Origin: Ifrita kowaldi
Lineage: Eukaryota > Chordata > Aves > Passeriformes > Cinclosomatidae
DNA length: 64,000 bases
Assembly (NCBI GenBank): GCA_013398055.1
Contig: VZRS01000476.1
Location: 604,905 to 668,904, forward strand
Reading direction: 5' to 3'
The notes beneath the pieces are model-generated. The model saw only the letters and a list, made by a program, of their open reading frames with translations, was not told where the DNA came from and did not search any database. How positions within the stretch are numbered: position 1 is the first letter of the stretch; each line of letters starts with the position of its first letter. Shown here one piece after another: positions 53,531 to 64,000 of the stretch. The position numbers and the translations under genes were made by a program.

Positions 53531-54506
53531 GGACAAGGAAGGCAGAAAGCAATCTGACTGTGCTCATAGCGCAAAGCCCTAATGAGAAACTGACAGCACC
53601 AGCTTGCTCCTAAAAACCTTCAACTTTCATCCAAAGAAATGAAGAAACGACTGAAGAACAGGCATATGTTTTACTCTGAGAGATCTGTGTTCAGCTTGTA
53701 CCACATGATATAGCCAACCAATCGACCAAAATATTAAAACCAGCATGAAGTTTCTCTGAACATTCTATCATTAACTAAAAATTTTGCAGTTACAAATACT
53801 CAGTAAAAAATGCAAGACTTTTCCTAGTATAAGGTTTCCAATAGAGTTTTATTTCTACTACTTGAAAGTTCTCATGCTACATTTTTTTCTGGTATTTTCT
53901 TTCCCTGTATCTTAATTTATGTTACTTCTTTCTTCTCTCTGAGTAAAACACCTAAAAAACCCTATTTTCGCATCTTCATAAGAGCTTCTCCTTAGTTAAG
54001 TCAGTTTTTCAACATCAAAATGGGGCCTCTACTATCAGACCCTAAAAACAAAAAGAAAGCCCTACTTCAGACAGAAGTCTTCTCGTGGAGAGGGAGGCAT
54101 GCCAAAGACCTCATGCAAGCCACCAGGGACTTTGCTATTGCTATTGATTGTACAAGGAAAGTTCACAGCAGGATACAACTCCAAGACAAATAGCAGGATA
54201 AATAAATAATGTTGCTGTTATTCTGCTGACATGATAGGAAGCCTCTTCCCGGCAAATCTGTAAATGCCCATTCAGGAACCCAAATGAAACTTCAGATAAA
54301 TGCAACTGTCCTGAAGTTACTGCATCAAGGTATCAGTGGGGGAAGCTTATTATCATGTGACAGACCATCCAGTCTACTCAGATACCCTGTAAGGGCTGTA
54401 AGTACAAGACTCAGCAGGAATCAGAGAACAACAGACAAGCAAAAATCTTAGCAGTTTGCTCGGTTTAATTTGTGACTCTGAAACAACTTTGAAAAAACTT
54501 TTCTAT

Positions 54507-54650
54507 GCTGTAATAGTTGTCATATTTGCTGGAATTCAAGAATTCAACTACTTAATTTTTCATAATTTATTNCGCTGTAATAGTTGTCGTTGTTGGAAAA
54601 TACTTGCTGGAATTCAAGAATTCAGCTACTTAATTTTTCATAATTTATTT
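54507..54650. repeat. Imperfect tandem duplication interrupted by an N
   Basis: Copy 1 is 54507-54571 (65 bp) and copy 2 is 54574-54650 (77 bp). Both start GCTGTAATAGTTGTC, share TTGCTGGAATTCAAGAATTC and end TTAATTTTTCATAATTTATT. Copy 2 has about 11 extra bases (GTTGTTGGAAAATAC replaces ATAT). The only ambiguous base in the window, position 54572, lies exactly at the copy junction. Confidence 0.95.
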
Positions 54651-57600
54651 TATAAGTGAAATCATAGTGTAATAGAATCAAATGAATATATGCCTTCAAG
54701 GCTACTACAGCTTTGTCTATGGTAACAGCTATATCCTTGGCCAGCACCCTACACTGAAAGTGCACTACCAGCTCCATTTGAACTTTGGGGCTCTGTGTTG
54801 TAGAGTTTTGTGGAGTACTGGTGGAACAGAAGGTAACAGTGATTCACAGTCTGCAAGGTCTTTTGCAGCAAGACATTAAGATTAAGAAAGCAAAGGCCAG
54901 GAATCAGTTTCAATGTCAAAGTGGAGCAAATGTGTCACAATCCACGGCTGATTCACATCACTTTGAAGGCAGTGCACTCCTTGAAAAACCACAACTGTTT
55001 TCCAGATGGGCCCCCTAAGGTGTTGTGCAATTTAACTTTGTACAGACAAGCATTGGCTTAATATAAAGTTATACGGAGAACATTGTAGCTTTTGAACCCT
55101 TAGAGCTACTGCTGAGTATTGATGAAAAGTTATTTTTATGACCTACCTTGTCCATTAGGAGTAGACTCTATCTAGAGCACTTTTTTTTGCTTCCTATCAC
55201 CCTGCTCTTCTCATTAGCTCTTCTTTATGAGGCTGAACTGAAATCAATGAACATATTTCATATCTAGATCTTTATTTTCTTCACACTTAAGTTTTCATTA
55301 GGCCTAAAGTGTCTGTAGTTTATTTTTCTGTTCACAAGTACTTAATGCCTCTAAGTTGTGTATTAGAATGCAAATACATACTCATGTGAAACCTTTGGCC
55401 TTAAGAAGTGAGTACACACAATAGCCTGCAAACACAGGGCAATGCACCACTGCAGCCATGCCCACCAATGCCTGCTGTCTTTGGGAACTCCAGCAGCCAG
55501 TACATCCTCCCTGAGACTCAACTATTGCTGCAGGCTAACAGCCCCTCCACTTCTTAACCTTCCAACATGGCACTCTTAAATTATTTGTGTGGGAGTTAAC
55601 AAAGCACAGCGTCCCTAAAGGCACATCTTAACGACACAGAAAAATGGGAAGGGACATGCAAATAAAGGAAATGCGAATTTCACTAAAAACAACAGTTTTG
55701 AAAACAACATCAGCAATGTCTTTCAAGTTGCACACCTGAAGGCTACAATAAACTTCCTGAGAAATCACAAGAAACTAGGTTCTCACCCTAGGATAGGATG
55801 AAGAAAGGGTATATAATGCACTGCGCAGAATGTGTATATGCTGAGTGAACTATCAGGTATGCCCACCAGCACAGCATGTAAAGGCAGCTGCTCCATCTGC
55901 GCAAGATCTCTTCCCTCTATCAAGTTTCCACTTCAGCTGAAATGTCAGAAATTGTTGTCTAGGGAGAAAAAAGCAGAATGTGCACCAAAGATGAAAGGCA
56001 TCCAGGCATAAGCACATCGAGATGCCACTGTGGAGTCAAAAAAAGGAAAAAGGATTGGCTGATTTACATTAGAAAAAGAGGTATGTTTGCAAAGCCAGCA
56101 TGCTTTAATATTTAAAGATGTATCACACATCAATAGCCTGTGATTACCTCATTCTGAATTACTGTATCCTATCATGGCTGCAGCAAGGGAGAAAAGACAT
56201 TCTTGATTTCTCAGCATTAGAAAGGGGAAATACAGGATAAATTTGCATGTTGCCTTTCCATCTACATGCAGTTCTGTGCAGTGTTAAAATTGCAGTTTAG
56301 GGACTATCTTCACAGTTTTGAAATCATATTTAGCAGAACACTTAAATATATTTACACTAAATGGAAAAATGGGGTAGTGGTGGCGGATTGCATCTAGCCA
56401 CCCTGAATGCCAAACTGAAAATCTGTATTCAACAGAATAAAAACCATATAAAAACAGTCTGTAGCTATTATTTGCCCAATTCCCTCAAGAGAGATAAAAT
56501 TATTTGTTCCTGTTGATTATTAGCCATGTGGTCCTGCTAACAGTGAGTTTTTATCTTCATCAGTGTTCAAGATGTGTATTTTCCTCCTCTCATTAAAAGT
56601 ATTTGTATTCCTGTATTTCCAACAGTTCTTGAATGTTCATAAATGTGGGGGTGAGGTCATTTAGCTAAAAATTTCCAGTATTTGGGATTGGAAATGGTCT
56701 TGAACAGGGCAAGGCCCTTCATTCCAATGGGCTGTATCACAGTCCTTCATCATTGTTAACACGATATGACAACACCATTCCAAATTAGTGTTTGACTCCA
56801 AGCATTTTTTCCATTATTTTACGGAGCTGAAAACAACCTTTTCCAAGTGTGCTCACTGCTACCAATTTTACCTTGATATGCTGGATTAACATCCAGAGAT
56901 GCTGGCCACAGGTACATCAGGAAGACGGAAAGACCAGATACCCACGCTCGCCCTTCATTCCCCTATTTTCAGAACCTGGCAGCACCACAAGGTGGTGAGA
57001 TGAGGGCAAAGTAGTTTGGCTTTAGTGCAACTACTCTGAAGCCTTTAGCATTGATCTGAATGAGAATTCCCAGCAAACAAGACCCTTCTGAAAAGGTCTA
57101 GCATGAGTCAAGGCTGGCAGCACATTCTCATCTCTCCTTCATCACAAAGTAGCAATTAGTCTCTTCCACTCAATGGCTGAGACCAACTTCTCTGTTCTCT
57201 TTGCCAGTAGAGGTTCTTGGCATTTCTTAAGGGCACTTACAATTCCTCACAGCAGCTGTATTCCACCCGAGAGCTCCCTGTTTGAGTTGGTAGGCTGCTA
57301 TGCAAAGGTCAGTTATTTTCAGCTCTTCTTTCTGATTCATTTGAAAAGGCAGCCTGATAACTGATGAGCCCTTTAGGCTCTTTGCAGGTAATGTCCTTCC
57401 ACAGTCCAGTACTTTTACAAAAACATGATTACAATGCAGCTGGTTTTCTCTTTAAGGCTCTGGTAGATTTTTAGCCCTATGTTAAGTCTGAAATTAAAAC
57501 AAAAAGGTCTGATTTTTATTCATAGTTATTTAAATGTTCAGTTTCTTTCCTGTAGCTTTGCTACCCTTACACCGCATGTAATCAATACTGCAGTTGGCCA

Positions 57601-59314
57601 TTCCCTGTTTGAGCTCTCCCTTGGTCCACATAGCACTACTCACACAGGTGAATTCTCCTATTTTGTTGATGCTTTTTCTTACAAAATCACTGTTCAGCTT
57701 CTCATTTTTGAGAATATTGGTTTTAACATCCATGATTTCTGCCCTTGTCTAACCAGCTACTTTTGTTAGCTTAGCCCCATACTTTTTGGACATGTTTTTT
57801 GTAGTGATGTTTGCATTATTCAATCAGCAATGATGCCACAGCACATAAAGATGTTTGCTAGTATCACCTTGAGCTGCTTTGCTCCCTAGTTGTTCAACTT
57901 AGAGAATGTTTTGCACCTCTGTATACAGCCATGAAAATCTGACATGGTAAGGCTGAAAGTTGTTCTGCAAGATCCTCTTGTACTCATACTCTGTCAAAGC
58001 CTTTGGAAACCAAGGAAGTAAGAGGAGCCTGCTCATTTACAGACTCCTCTGTGATTGCTAAGACACATATCATGACCATCAGAAGCACTGAGCCTGTTCC
58101 TGGTTTTGCATCCAGTGTCCCTTTACTTCTCTGAAGCCTCACCATCTTCCCAGGTCAGATTCAGGAAAATCACTCTGTCAGAGCAGTCAAATAGAATTCC
58201 AGCATTTTCCCTATTGAGGGAAAATCTCTTTTCCCCACACTTTATCACATAGCTCCCTCAGTGTCATTAAACTGGTGCTGTCAGGTGCTGTCAGCTTTTC
58301 TGATGGGATTTCACAAATTTTCATCTCCCTTGAGTTTTTGAGCCTCTTGCACCTTGTGTCAATGCCAGGCTCATGGCTTCCAGCTTTTATTACTGACTGG
58401 CATGAGGGCTATCCAGAGCAAAGATTTTTTTGAAGTGATCCACACATCTGATTTTCCTTCTGTATTAGCTATGAATAATTTTTCCTCTTTTCTCTTTGTT
58501 TGGCCCATTTCCCCCATTTCTCTCCCACTGAAATGCTTCGTCTTTTCCCATTATAGCAGTAGCAGCTCCTCTTTATCTGTTATATTTTTCATCTTTTTCT
58601 GTATTTCCCTACAAAGCTCTTTACTAGTGGTTTAGCTTCTGCTACTCCTTCTGTACCTTCTTCAAAATTTTTTTTGTTCTTATCATTTTGGAGTTCTTCC
58701 TTCTCTTGGCAAAGGGCCACATTTTCTGCATGTGACTTTCTCCAGTTATGACTCTTGCAGTTTAATAACATTGCTGCTGAGCTGATCTCAGGGTTGCTGA
58801 GCCACTTTCACCTGTGTTTGACAAAGCCTCAAATGAATTCCTCAGCATTGATCTGAGCTTGGTCACAGTATCTTTTTGCCATTCCATTTTGTTCTTTCGG
58901 CCAATTCTAACTATTGCTTGAAGTCACTACTTTGCAGTTACATTTACAGGTTGGCAATGGTCAGATTGGTCAGTGGTACCAGTAATTTGGACCAACTGTG
59001 TTTTGAATGAACAAGCTGAATTTTGTTTTGTCACCTATCAAATGTGCAAGTCTACAAGAGTATCTACAAGGTTTTAAAAAAGAGACATGAAATCTAACTT
59101 AATGACTCTTTGCCAAGAGAACAAAAGATTTTCTGATTTAGACTCCTACTTCACTTCACAGTATGTGCTGCATTATTAAAGAAGCAGAGAGTGATCCTTC
59201 CTGATCTGTCCTCCAATTTCCAACAATAAAATTATGGCCTTGCGGCATCAGATATTTCACCAAAACCAGTGTTTAAACACCCTAGAAATATAGAAACATA
59301 TACAATAATATACA

Positions 59315-59376
59315 TATAGAAATATCCTCTATTATTCCTTCCTGTATATAGAGATATCCTCCATGATTCCTTCCTG
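59315..59376. repeat. 30-bp direct duplication with 32-bp period
   Basis: Copies at 59315-59344 and 59347-59376 both start TATAGA and end GATT or TATT followed by CCTTCCTG. They are separated by TA and differ at a few positions. Confidence 0.9.
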
Positions 59377-59476
59377 TTTGAATTGCTTTATACCTTGGGA
59401 TCTAAGATATTCTTTGCCAGTGAGTGACATAAAGCAACTAAGAGTCGTGTAATGCAACCACTTCATCTTTTTAAAA

Positions 59477-59516
59477 CGTTTGAGAGATCCCTTGAACATT
59501 TGAGAGACCCCTTGAT
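59477..59516. repeat. 20-bp tandem duplication
   Basis: Two adjacent 20-mers share TTTGAGAGA followed by CCCTTGA and differ at three bases. This is the second small tandem duplication within 200 bp. Confidence 0.9.
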
Positions 59517-59553
59517 CCTTAATCCCTCTAGTGATACCATAAGAGGAATCATG

Positions 59554-59575
59554 AATATATATACATATATATATG
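59554..59575. repeat. AT-dinucleotide microsatellite
   Basis: A run of ATATATATACATATATATAT, interrupted once. Confidence 0.85.
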
Positions 59576-62500
59576 TTCACACATCCACATCTCTCTGTTA
59601 TACATGATTTTATACCATATTTCCTGTCCTGTCTTTTCCTCTGTCATCCCTTGGTTACCTAAAAATAGCGCAGTTCACCTAGACCTTTGAGACCATAATT
59701 TTTAAGAGCTTTTGGTGGCAGACCTTGGAAGAAGTACTCTCATATCCACACACTCATAATCCCCCTTCACAGAGATACAAATACCTTTGTAGGGCATCAC
59801 TTTCTCACAAAAGTGCACTTCCCACACTTGCCCATGGACCCAGTGGTTCTATTATTATTACTGTTACTCTGAATTTGCAGGTGTGTAAGTTGGACCTACT
59901 GGTCTTTAGTTCTTGTCACTATTATGGGGAGTCTTCATAAATACAGATGTTGCATTTCCTATCTTCCTTTGTTCCTCTACTGCTATTAATGTAAACTTAT
60001 TACACAGTAAATAGTTCAGCAGTTTTCTAGACAGAAGACTGAAGAGGATTCTTTAGAGGAACCTTAAGAAGTTCTAGAAGAGACTTAAAACTTCAGAGAG
60101 CTGTAAAAGTTTCTCCAAAAAGAAGCCTGGCTTTTAAAAGCCAGTCATCTGGCTTGCTATAGGCTTTGCCTCATTATTACCACTCATTTTGTCAAGGCCT
60201 GAGTGGGAACTCACAAGCTGCTATTTACCAGGTTCTCTGTAGAGTCTTATTATTATGGCCTAGGTCAGCAATAAAGATCATGTCAAAATGAAAGTTCTAT
60301 CATCACATTTTGACAGTAACACTTTGGCAATAATTGCCCAGGATGTCTCTGTTCTCATCCATTCTCCAGTCTCCGCTCTGTGGCAGTGCAGCGCTCCGTC
60401 TTTCACGTGTGGTTGGTGTTTTAGTAACCGCCTTGGATCTCACATATATTCCACACTGTTGACAAAACTAGGCCGATGGCAATTTTCCATTTTAAGTACT
60501 GGTCATAAGAAGTGCAACCAGTATGATCTGAATAGCTGAGGTATTTCTTCGCTTCCCTAAAATACTTAGGATCTGCATCTGCTCTTACTGATACACGTTG
60601 ATTTCTTAAGACAAAAAAATGTCTTGTCACTTCCATCATAAGCTAAAGGATGCTTACAGACCTTTACCATTCTTTCTGTGAATTACTATACTCAAAATAT
60701 CATTGCCAAAGTGCCTGGGGTGTTTCTTCCCAAGTGCTTTCTGTTGGCAGACCTTAACTTTTCAGGACCTTAGCTTTTTGAAGGTAGTAATTACCAGGAG
60801 TAATTACCCCCATGACGTATAAGCATTGAGAAGTCTTCTGCAGTCACTTTTACTAAAGAGGTAACCTGATCCCATTTGCATTCTGATTTTACTGATCAAC
60901 AGCTGAATCAAAATACCACATATCTACTCTTCATTCCTTTCAGCACTGAAAGGGCTTTAATTTAATATCTTTTATTCTCAACCCCCACCTTCTGCTCCCT
61001 TAAACACTTTGAAGTTCGCTTCCTGATATAGTAGCAGTACACCGTTCTTTCTGTTAAAATGTTGTATTAGAAACTATTTTTTGCAACCATTTGAATATTG
61101 TAGTGCTACATGTGGGAGAGAATCCAAAGAAATGCTCTTCTCTGACACCCACACAGCACAATGGAAATGAGCAGTTTAACAGAGCAACTTTAGTCACAGA
61201 CATATATACTAACCTAATTGTGGTTTGCTTCACTAACAGTTGGAAATTCTCAAAAAGGCAGATATTTTGAATATACTTCAATATGTGTTCTTTCATTTTC
61301 ATGATTTTACCTCCTTGGCAGAGAGTACATACTAAGCTACTAGTTTTCTTCCTTCACTCCCAATTTCTGTCATTTCCCAATGTAACCAGAAGTTTTCTTA
61401 TGCAAATACTCATTGTTCTCAGCAAGTTTGCCCTCCAACTTCTCATTTCATGGTAAACACACAAGATCTTTTTCATGCTGTACCAACAAGATAAAGAACA
61501 CTAAAGGAATACCCAAGAAAAACTCAACTGAATGACATGAAAAGCAATGAAAAAATCTATCAGTTTCTATTCCTTGAAAACATCAGTCATAATGGAAAGG
61601 TTTGTTAATTGCCATATTATTTTTTTGTGTCATGTTTCCTTCCCTTTTCCTTGTGAGGTACACATTTGGAAAAAAGTCAACTTTCTTGTGAGGTACCAAA
61701 ATTGTAATTGAATCCATCTCTGCTCAACTGAATGAACTGCAATGTCTCAAAGGCATCATTTTTCTTTCCAGGAAAAAGAATGCTATGTTTTATGTCTGGT
61801 TCTCACTCATTCATATGTCATGATTTCTAATGGTAAGAGGGAATCTGGAAAAAAATCAAACTTTTTCTTTATGACTGAAAAGCACTTCAGAAACAATGAA
61901 AGATGTGTATATGTCTCTTTAGTATTGCTTTGGTATTAAAGATTCAGATTCCATGTGTTTGTTTACTCATAAACTACTTTGGAGAAATGACTAATCATCA
62001 CAAATGTAAAAATGTGCTTTTCATGACCTGCAGGCTTTGTGAAACACAAGATTTCTGTGTTATGTCTAATACAGATATTTCTTTTTACTGTAGCAGATAC
62101 CTATATCAGAACATATGCAAGTGTACAAGTGCAAGAGTGTACAGAGTTTTACATGTGTCTGATCTCAACCTATCGGTGAGAAAACATAAAAATTTCCTAT
62201 AAAACTATAGGAAAACGATCAATATTTCAGTGTGTAAAAAAGAAGTCAAGTCCAGCTTGCAATAGCTGCATATCACTTTGCAGGTCTAGAAATAGTTTGC
62301 ACTCACAAGAAATGCTTCTGTCATGATGTTGTCTATGACATTAAAAGTGAGTAACATCACCAGCTTAAAACCTCACAAAATCAGAATGAAGTTCTTCTGC
62401 TAAGTTAATGTCAAGCAACTAAACAGATGCCTACAACAAACTTTTCATAACAAAAAACTTTATGAATACAATTAAGTCTGTAATTTGACTCATTTAAGTC

Positions 62501-63275
62501 GATATCATTAAATACAAAGACACTGTCAGAAACAGAAGAGGGGAAAAAAAGAATGTTATTGCTCATTCTGTGATTTCCTGGCAGGATATTAAAGTCTTTC
62601 AAAATGAGCCACGCATCTGTAACACAGACACTGCAGGATCAGGAAGACTGAGGGATCAAGTGTTCCAAAAACCAAAATGGAAATACTTATCTAGTTATAG
62701 AAAGTGGATGAAGCTATTAATTTCAATAATGTAGCATACTGTGTGCACACCTACGCCTCCCAAATGTAGGTAGTGAATATATGCCAGCTTCAGTTAATTT
62801 CTTTTTAGTAAATTTGAAGTTTCAGAGAATATTCTGCATTTACTGAGACAACAGTGAGATTCCAAGAGACGTTACCAGATTTTCAGTGATGTAAAAGCAG
62901 AAGGTTTATTATCTTAGTACGTAAATGCTGCATCAGCAATTTACAGACACTCCTTATATACTCATGCTTTAGTGAAAAAAATAATAATCTTTAACCACAG
63001 AATCACATTTAAACTCTCTAGGAACTAGAATTATTCGGAAAAATTTCACTTTGCCATAATTATTTTCCAGCTAGTCTCTCAAATATCATTTCCAATAGTG
63101 GCAAAATAGAGACTTTCAAGATCCCCAGTTCCTAAAATCCCCATGTCCCCTTAGATACGTGCATTATCGGTCTGATTTTCCAAAATTACTTTGAGCATAA
63201 TAGTTCCCTTGATTTTTGCTGAACACCTATAAATGTAAGCACATTTCATTGGAAGAGACAAATTATTCAGCTCCG

Positions 63276-63302
63276 CCCCCCCCAACCCCACACCCACCAC
63301 CC
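63276..63302 (-). promoter_or_regulatory. Canonical G-quadruplex motif on the GPR158 sense strand
   Basis: On the minus strand, runs of 3, 3, 4 and 8 G are separated by TGGT, TGT and TT. This satisfies the standard four-run motif with loops of 1-7 bases. It starts 174 nt downstream of the exon A donor, so it would be in the nascent GPR158 transcript. Any effect on splicing or transcription is speculative. Confidence 0.7.
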
Positions 63303-63476
63303 AAAACTACATAAACAATTTAGGAAAACATTCCTGTTTTGGAAATCCCATCGTCCCCCTGAGCTGAGCTCCTTGCCTGATGAACTGACTCTCCGGATGG
63401 GAAGCTATACACCCGAGATAAGTGAGCGTGTACCACACAGTGAGCAGGAACACCCAAGTGAAACACGGGGCTTTAC

Positions 63477-63694
63477 CTTTGCCTTGCGGAAGTGGTAGAC
63501 CACCAGCATGCTTATGAAATCCAGCAGCATACAGAGCGTTTGGAAGGAGATGATAGCCAGCCGTAAGTACTTGTCCTCCTGTGCATAGCAGGGAGTATCA
63601 TCTGTGCAGAAAGAACATCCTTCTCTGCAGGGCAGGCAGCTGTAGACTTCCTCTGACAATTCACCACCAGAAAAGCGATTTTCTGCATCCTTTC
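63477..63694 (-). CDS. GPR158: GPR158 exon A: Cys-rich stalk and transmembrane helix 1
   Basis: This is an internal coding exon of a class C G-protein-coupled receptor, 218 bp on the minus strand. The acceptor is a pyrimidine-rich tract ending TTTCAG and the donor is AAG|GTAAAG. It starts in phase 1 and ends in phase 0, giving 72 complete codons. The first third is hydrophilic. Then comes the Cys-rich stalk CLPCREGCSFC followed by TDDTPC, which in this family links the extracellular Cache domain to the membrane domain. After QEDKYLR comes one hydrophobic helix (about 22 residues, IISFQTLCMLLDFISMLVV), which is TM1, ending in a basic YHFRKAK segment at the start of the first cytoplasmic loop. 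The stalk and TM1 match what I recall of GPR158 more closely than its paralogue GPR179. The family receptor sits in the neuronal plasma membrane, binds RGS7-Gbeta5 at its C terminus, and is reported as a glycine receptor. The upstream exons lie beyond 64000. Identification is from memory of the family, not a search. Confidence 0.95.
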
Positions 63695-64000
63695 CTGAAA
63701 GTATCAGAAGAGCGAGGGGAGACACCTTTAGTTGTACAGGATGGAGAGTTCATCACCAGTCCTCTGCTGGGCTTCCTCTCCCTCCCCTTCTCTCTCATTA
63801 GATTAAAAGATAGCTTGGCCAGTGCTGCTTTTCTCACTGAACCACCCTTTGTAACATTCAGGAAACACAGACCAATCTAGACATGAGGGAAAGTGAGCTT
63901 ATTAAACATCAAATGTTTTCCTGTTATACTTAAAGTGGGCTAAATCTGCACGGGAAATTCTATGAAGAAGAATTTTGAATGGGGAAAAAATTACATTAAA
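63695..64000 (-). other. GPR158: Partial GPR158 intron upstream of exon A
   Basis: This is the 3' end of the intron preceding exon A in transcript order. The acceptor side has a good pyrimidine tract on the minus strand (CTCCCCTCGCTCTTCTG, then TACTTTCAG) and a plausible branch point, AACTAAA, about 40 bases upstream. The first base of the split Gly or Arg codon must come from the previous exon, outside the window. I see no repeat or other gene in these 306 bases. Confidence 0.85.

Larger units (their letters stand above)
46218..63476 (-). other. GPR158: GPR158 intron between exons A and B (17,259 bp)
   Basis: The intron is bounded by GTAAAG at 63476 and TCTTCTAG at 46218 on the minus strand. 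No further GPR158 coding sequence is expected, because exons A and B join directly. Specific features are a G-quadruplex motif near the donor, a tandem duplication with an ambiguous base at 54.5 kb, a repeat-like block at 52.9-53.5 kb and short duplications near 48.06 and 59.3-59.5 kb. Between 57.4 and 61.0 kb are broken minus-strand frames of unclear origin. The rest is AT-rich sequence in which I recognise nothing. No recognisable CR1 copy was seen, unlike the two other introns. Confidence 0.85.

Noticed and set aside
1..64000. CRISPR arrays, tRNA or rRNA genes, operons and phage-type modules
   Set aside because: None is present. The sequence is intronic vertebrate DNA.

Overview
This is a vertebrate nuclear DNA window, AT-rich and gene-poor. 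It is almost certainly avian. Ten CR1 LINE fragments are recognisable, and there are no Alu, L1 or B1-type elements. It holds no bacterial-style operons, tRNA or rRNA genes, CRISPR arrays or phage. Nearly all open reading frames of 60-200 codons are chance frames or decayed repeats.

The one gene supported is GPR158 (class C orphan-type GPCR, also called the metabotropic glycine receptor mGlyR), on the minus strand. Three consecutive coding exons are present: exon A at 63477-63694 (Cys-rich stalk and TM1), exon B at 46149-46217 (TM2) and exon C at 17434-17543 (end of TM2/first extracellular loop and TM3). Splice sites are canonical GT-AG and the phases are compatible (A starts phase 1 and ends phase 0; B is phase 0/0; C ends after two bases of a codon). 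Together they give an uninterrupted reading frame from the stalk through TM3. They are separated by introns of 17,259 and 28,605 bp. More than 17.4 kb of the next intron fills the left end without a recognisable following exon. GPR158 is known to span hundreds of kilobases in other vertebrates, so the whole window lies inside it.

Layout by position: 1-17433 is the intron downstream of exon C. It contains CR1 copies near 0.8-1.4, 5.0, 9.0-10.7, 13.7 and 15.4-16.0 kb and an LTR-like element at 13.17-13.66 kb. 17544-46148 is the B-C intron, with CR1 near 19.0, 22.3, 33.0, 39.5 and 41.8 kb, two perfect hairpins (30.15 and 39.83 kb) and an unexplained GC-richer block at 33.7-34.7 kb. 46218-63476 is the A-B intron, with a tandem duplication containing an N at 54.5 kb, a possible ancient repeat at 52.9-53.5 kb, local duplications at 59.3-59.5 kb and a G-quadruplex motif just downstream of exon A. 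63695-64000 is the start of the intron upstream of exon A.

I did not find an undescribed biological system here. The most distinctive observations are a 35-bp micro-inversion inside a CR1 copy (5147-5181), two perfect short hairpins, a G-quadruplex motif on the GPR158 sense strand, and an ambiguous base within a tandem duplication.
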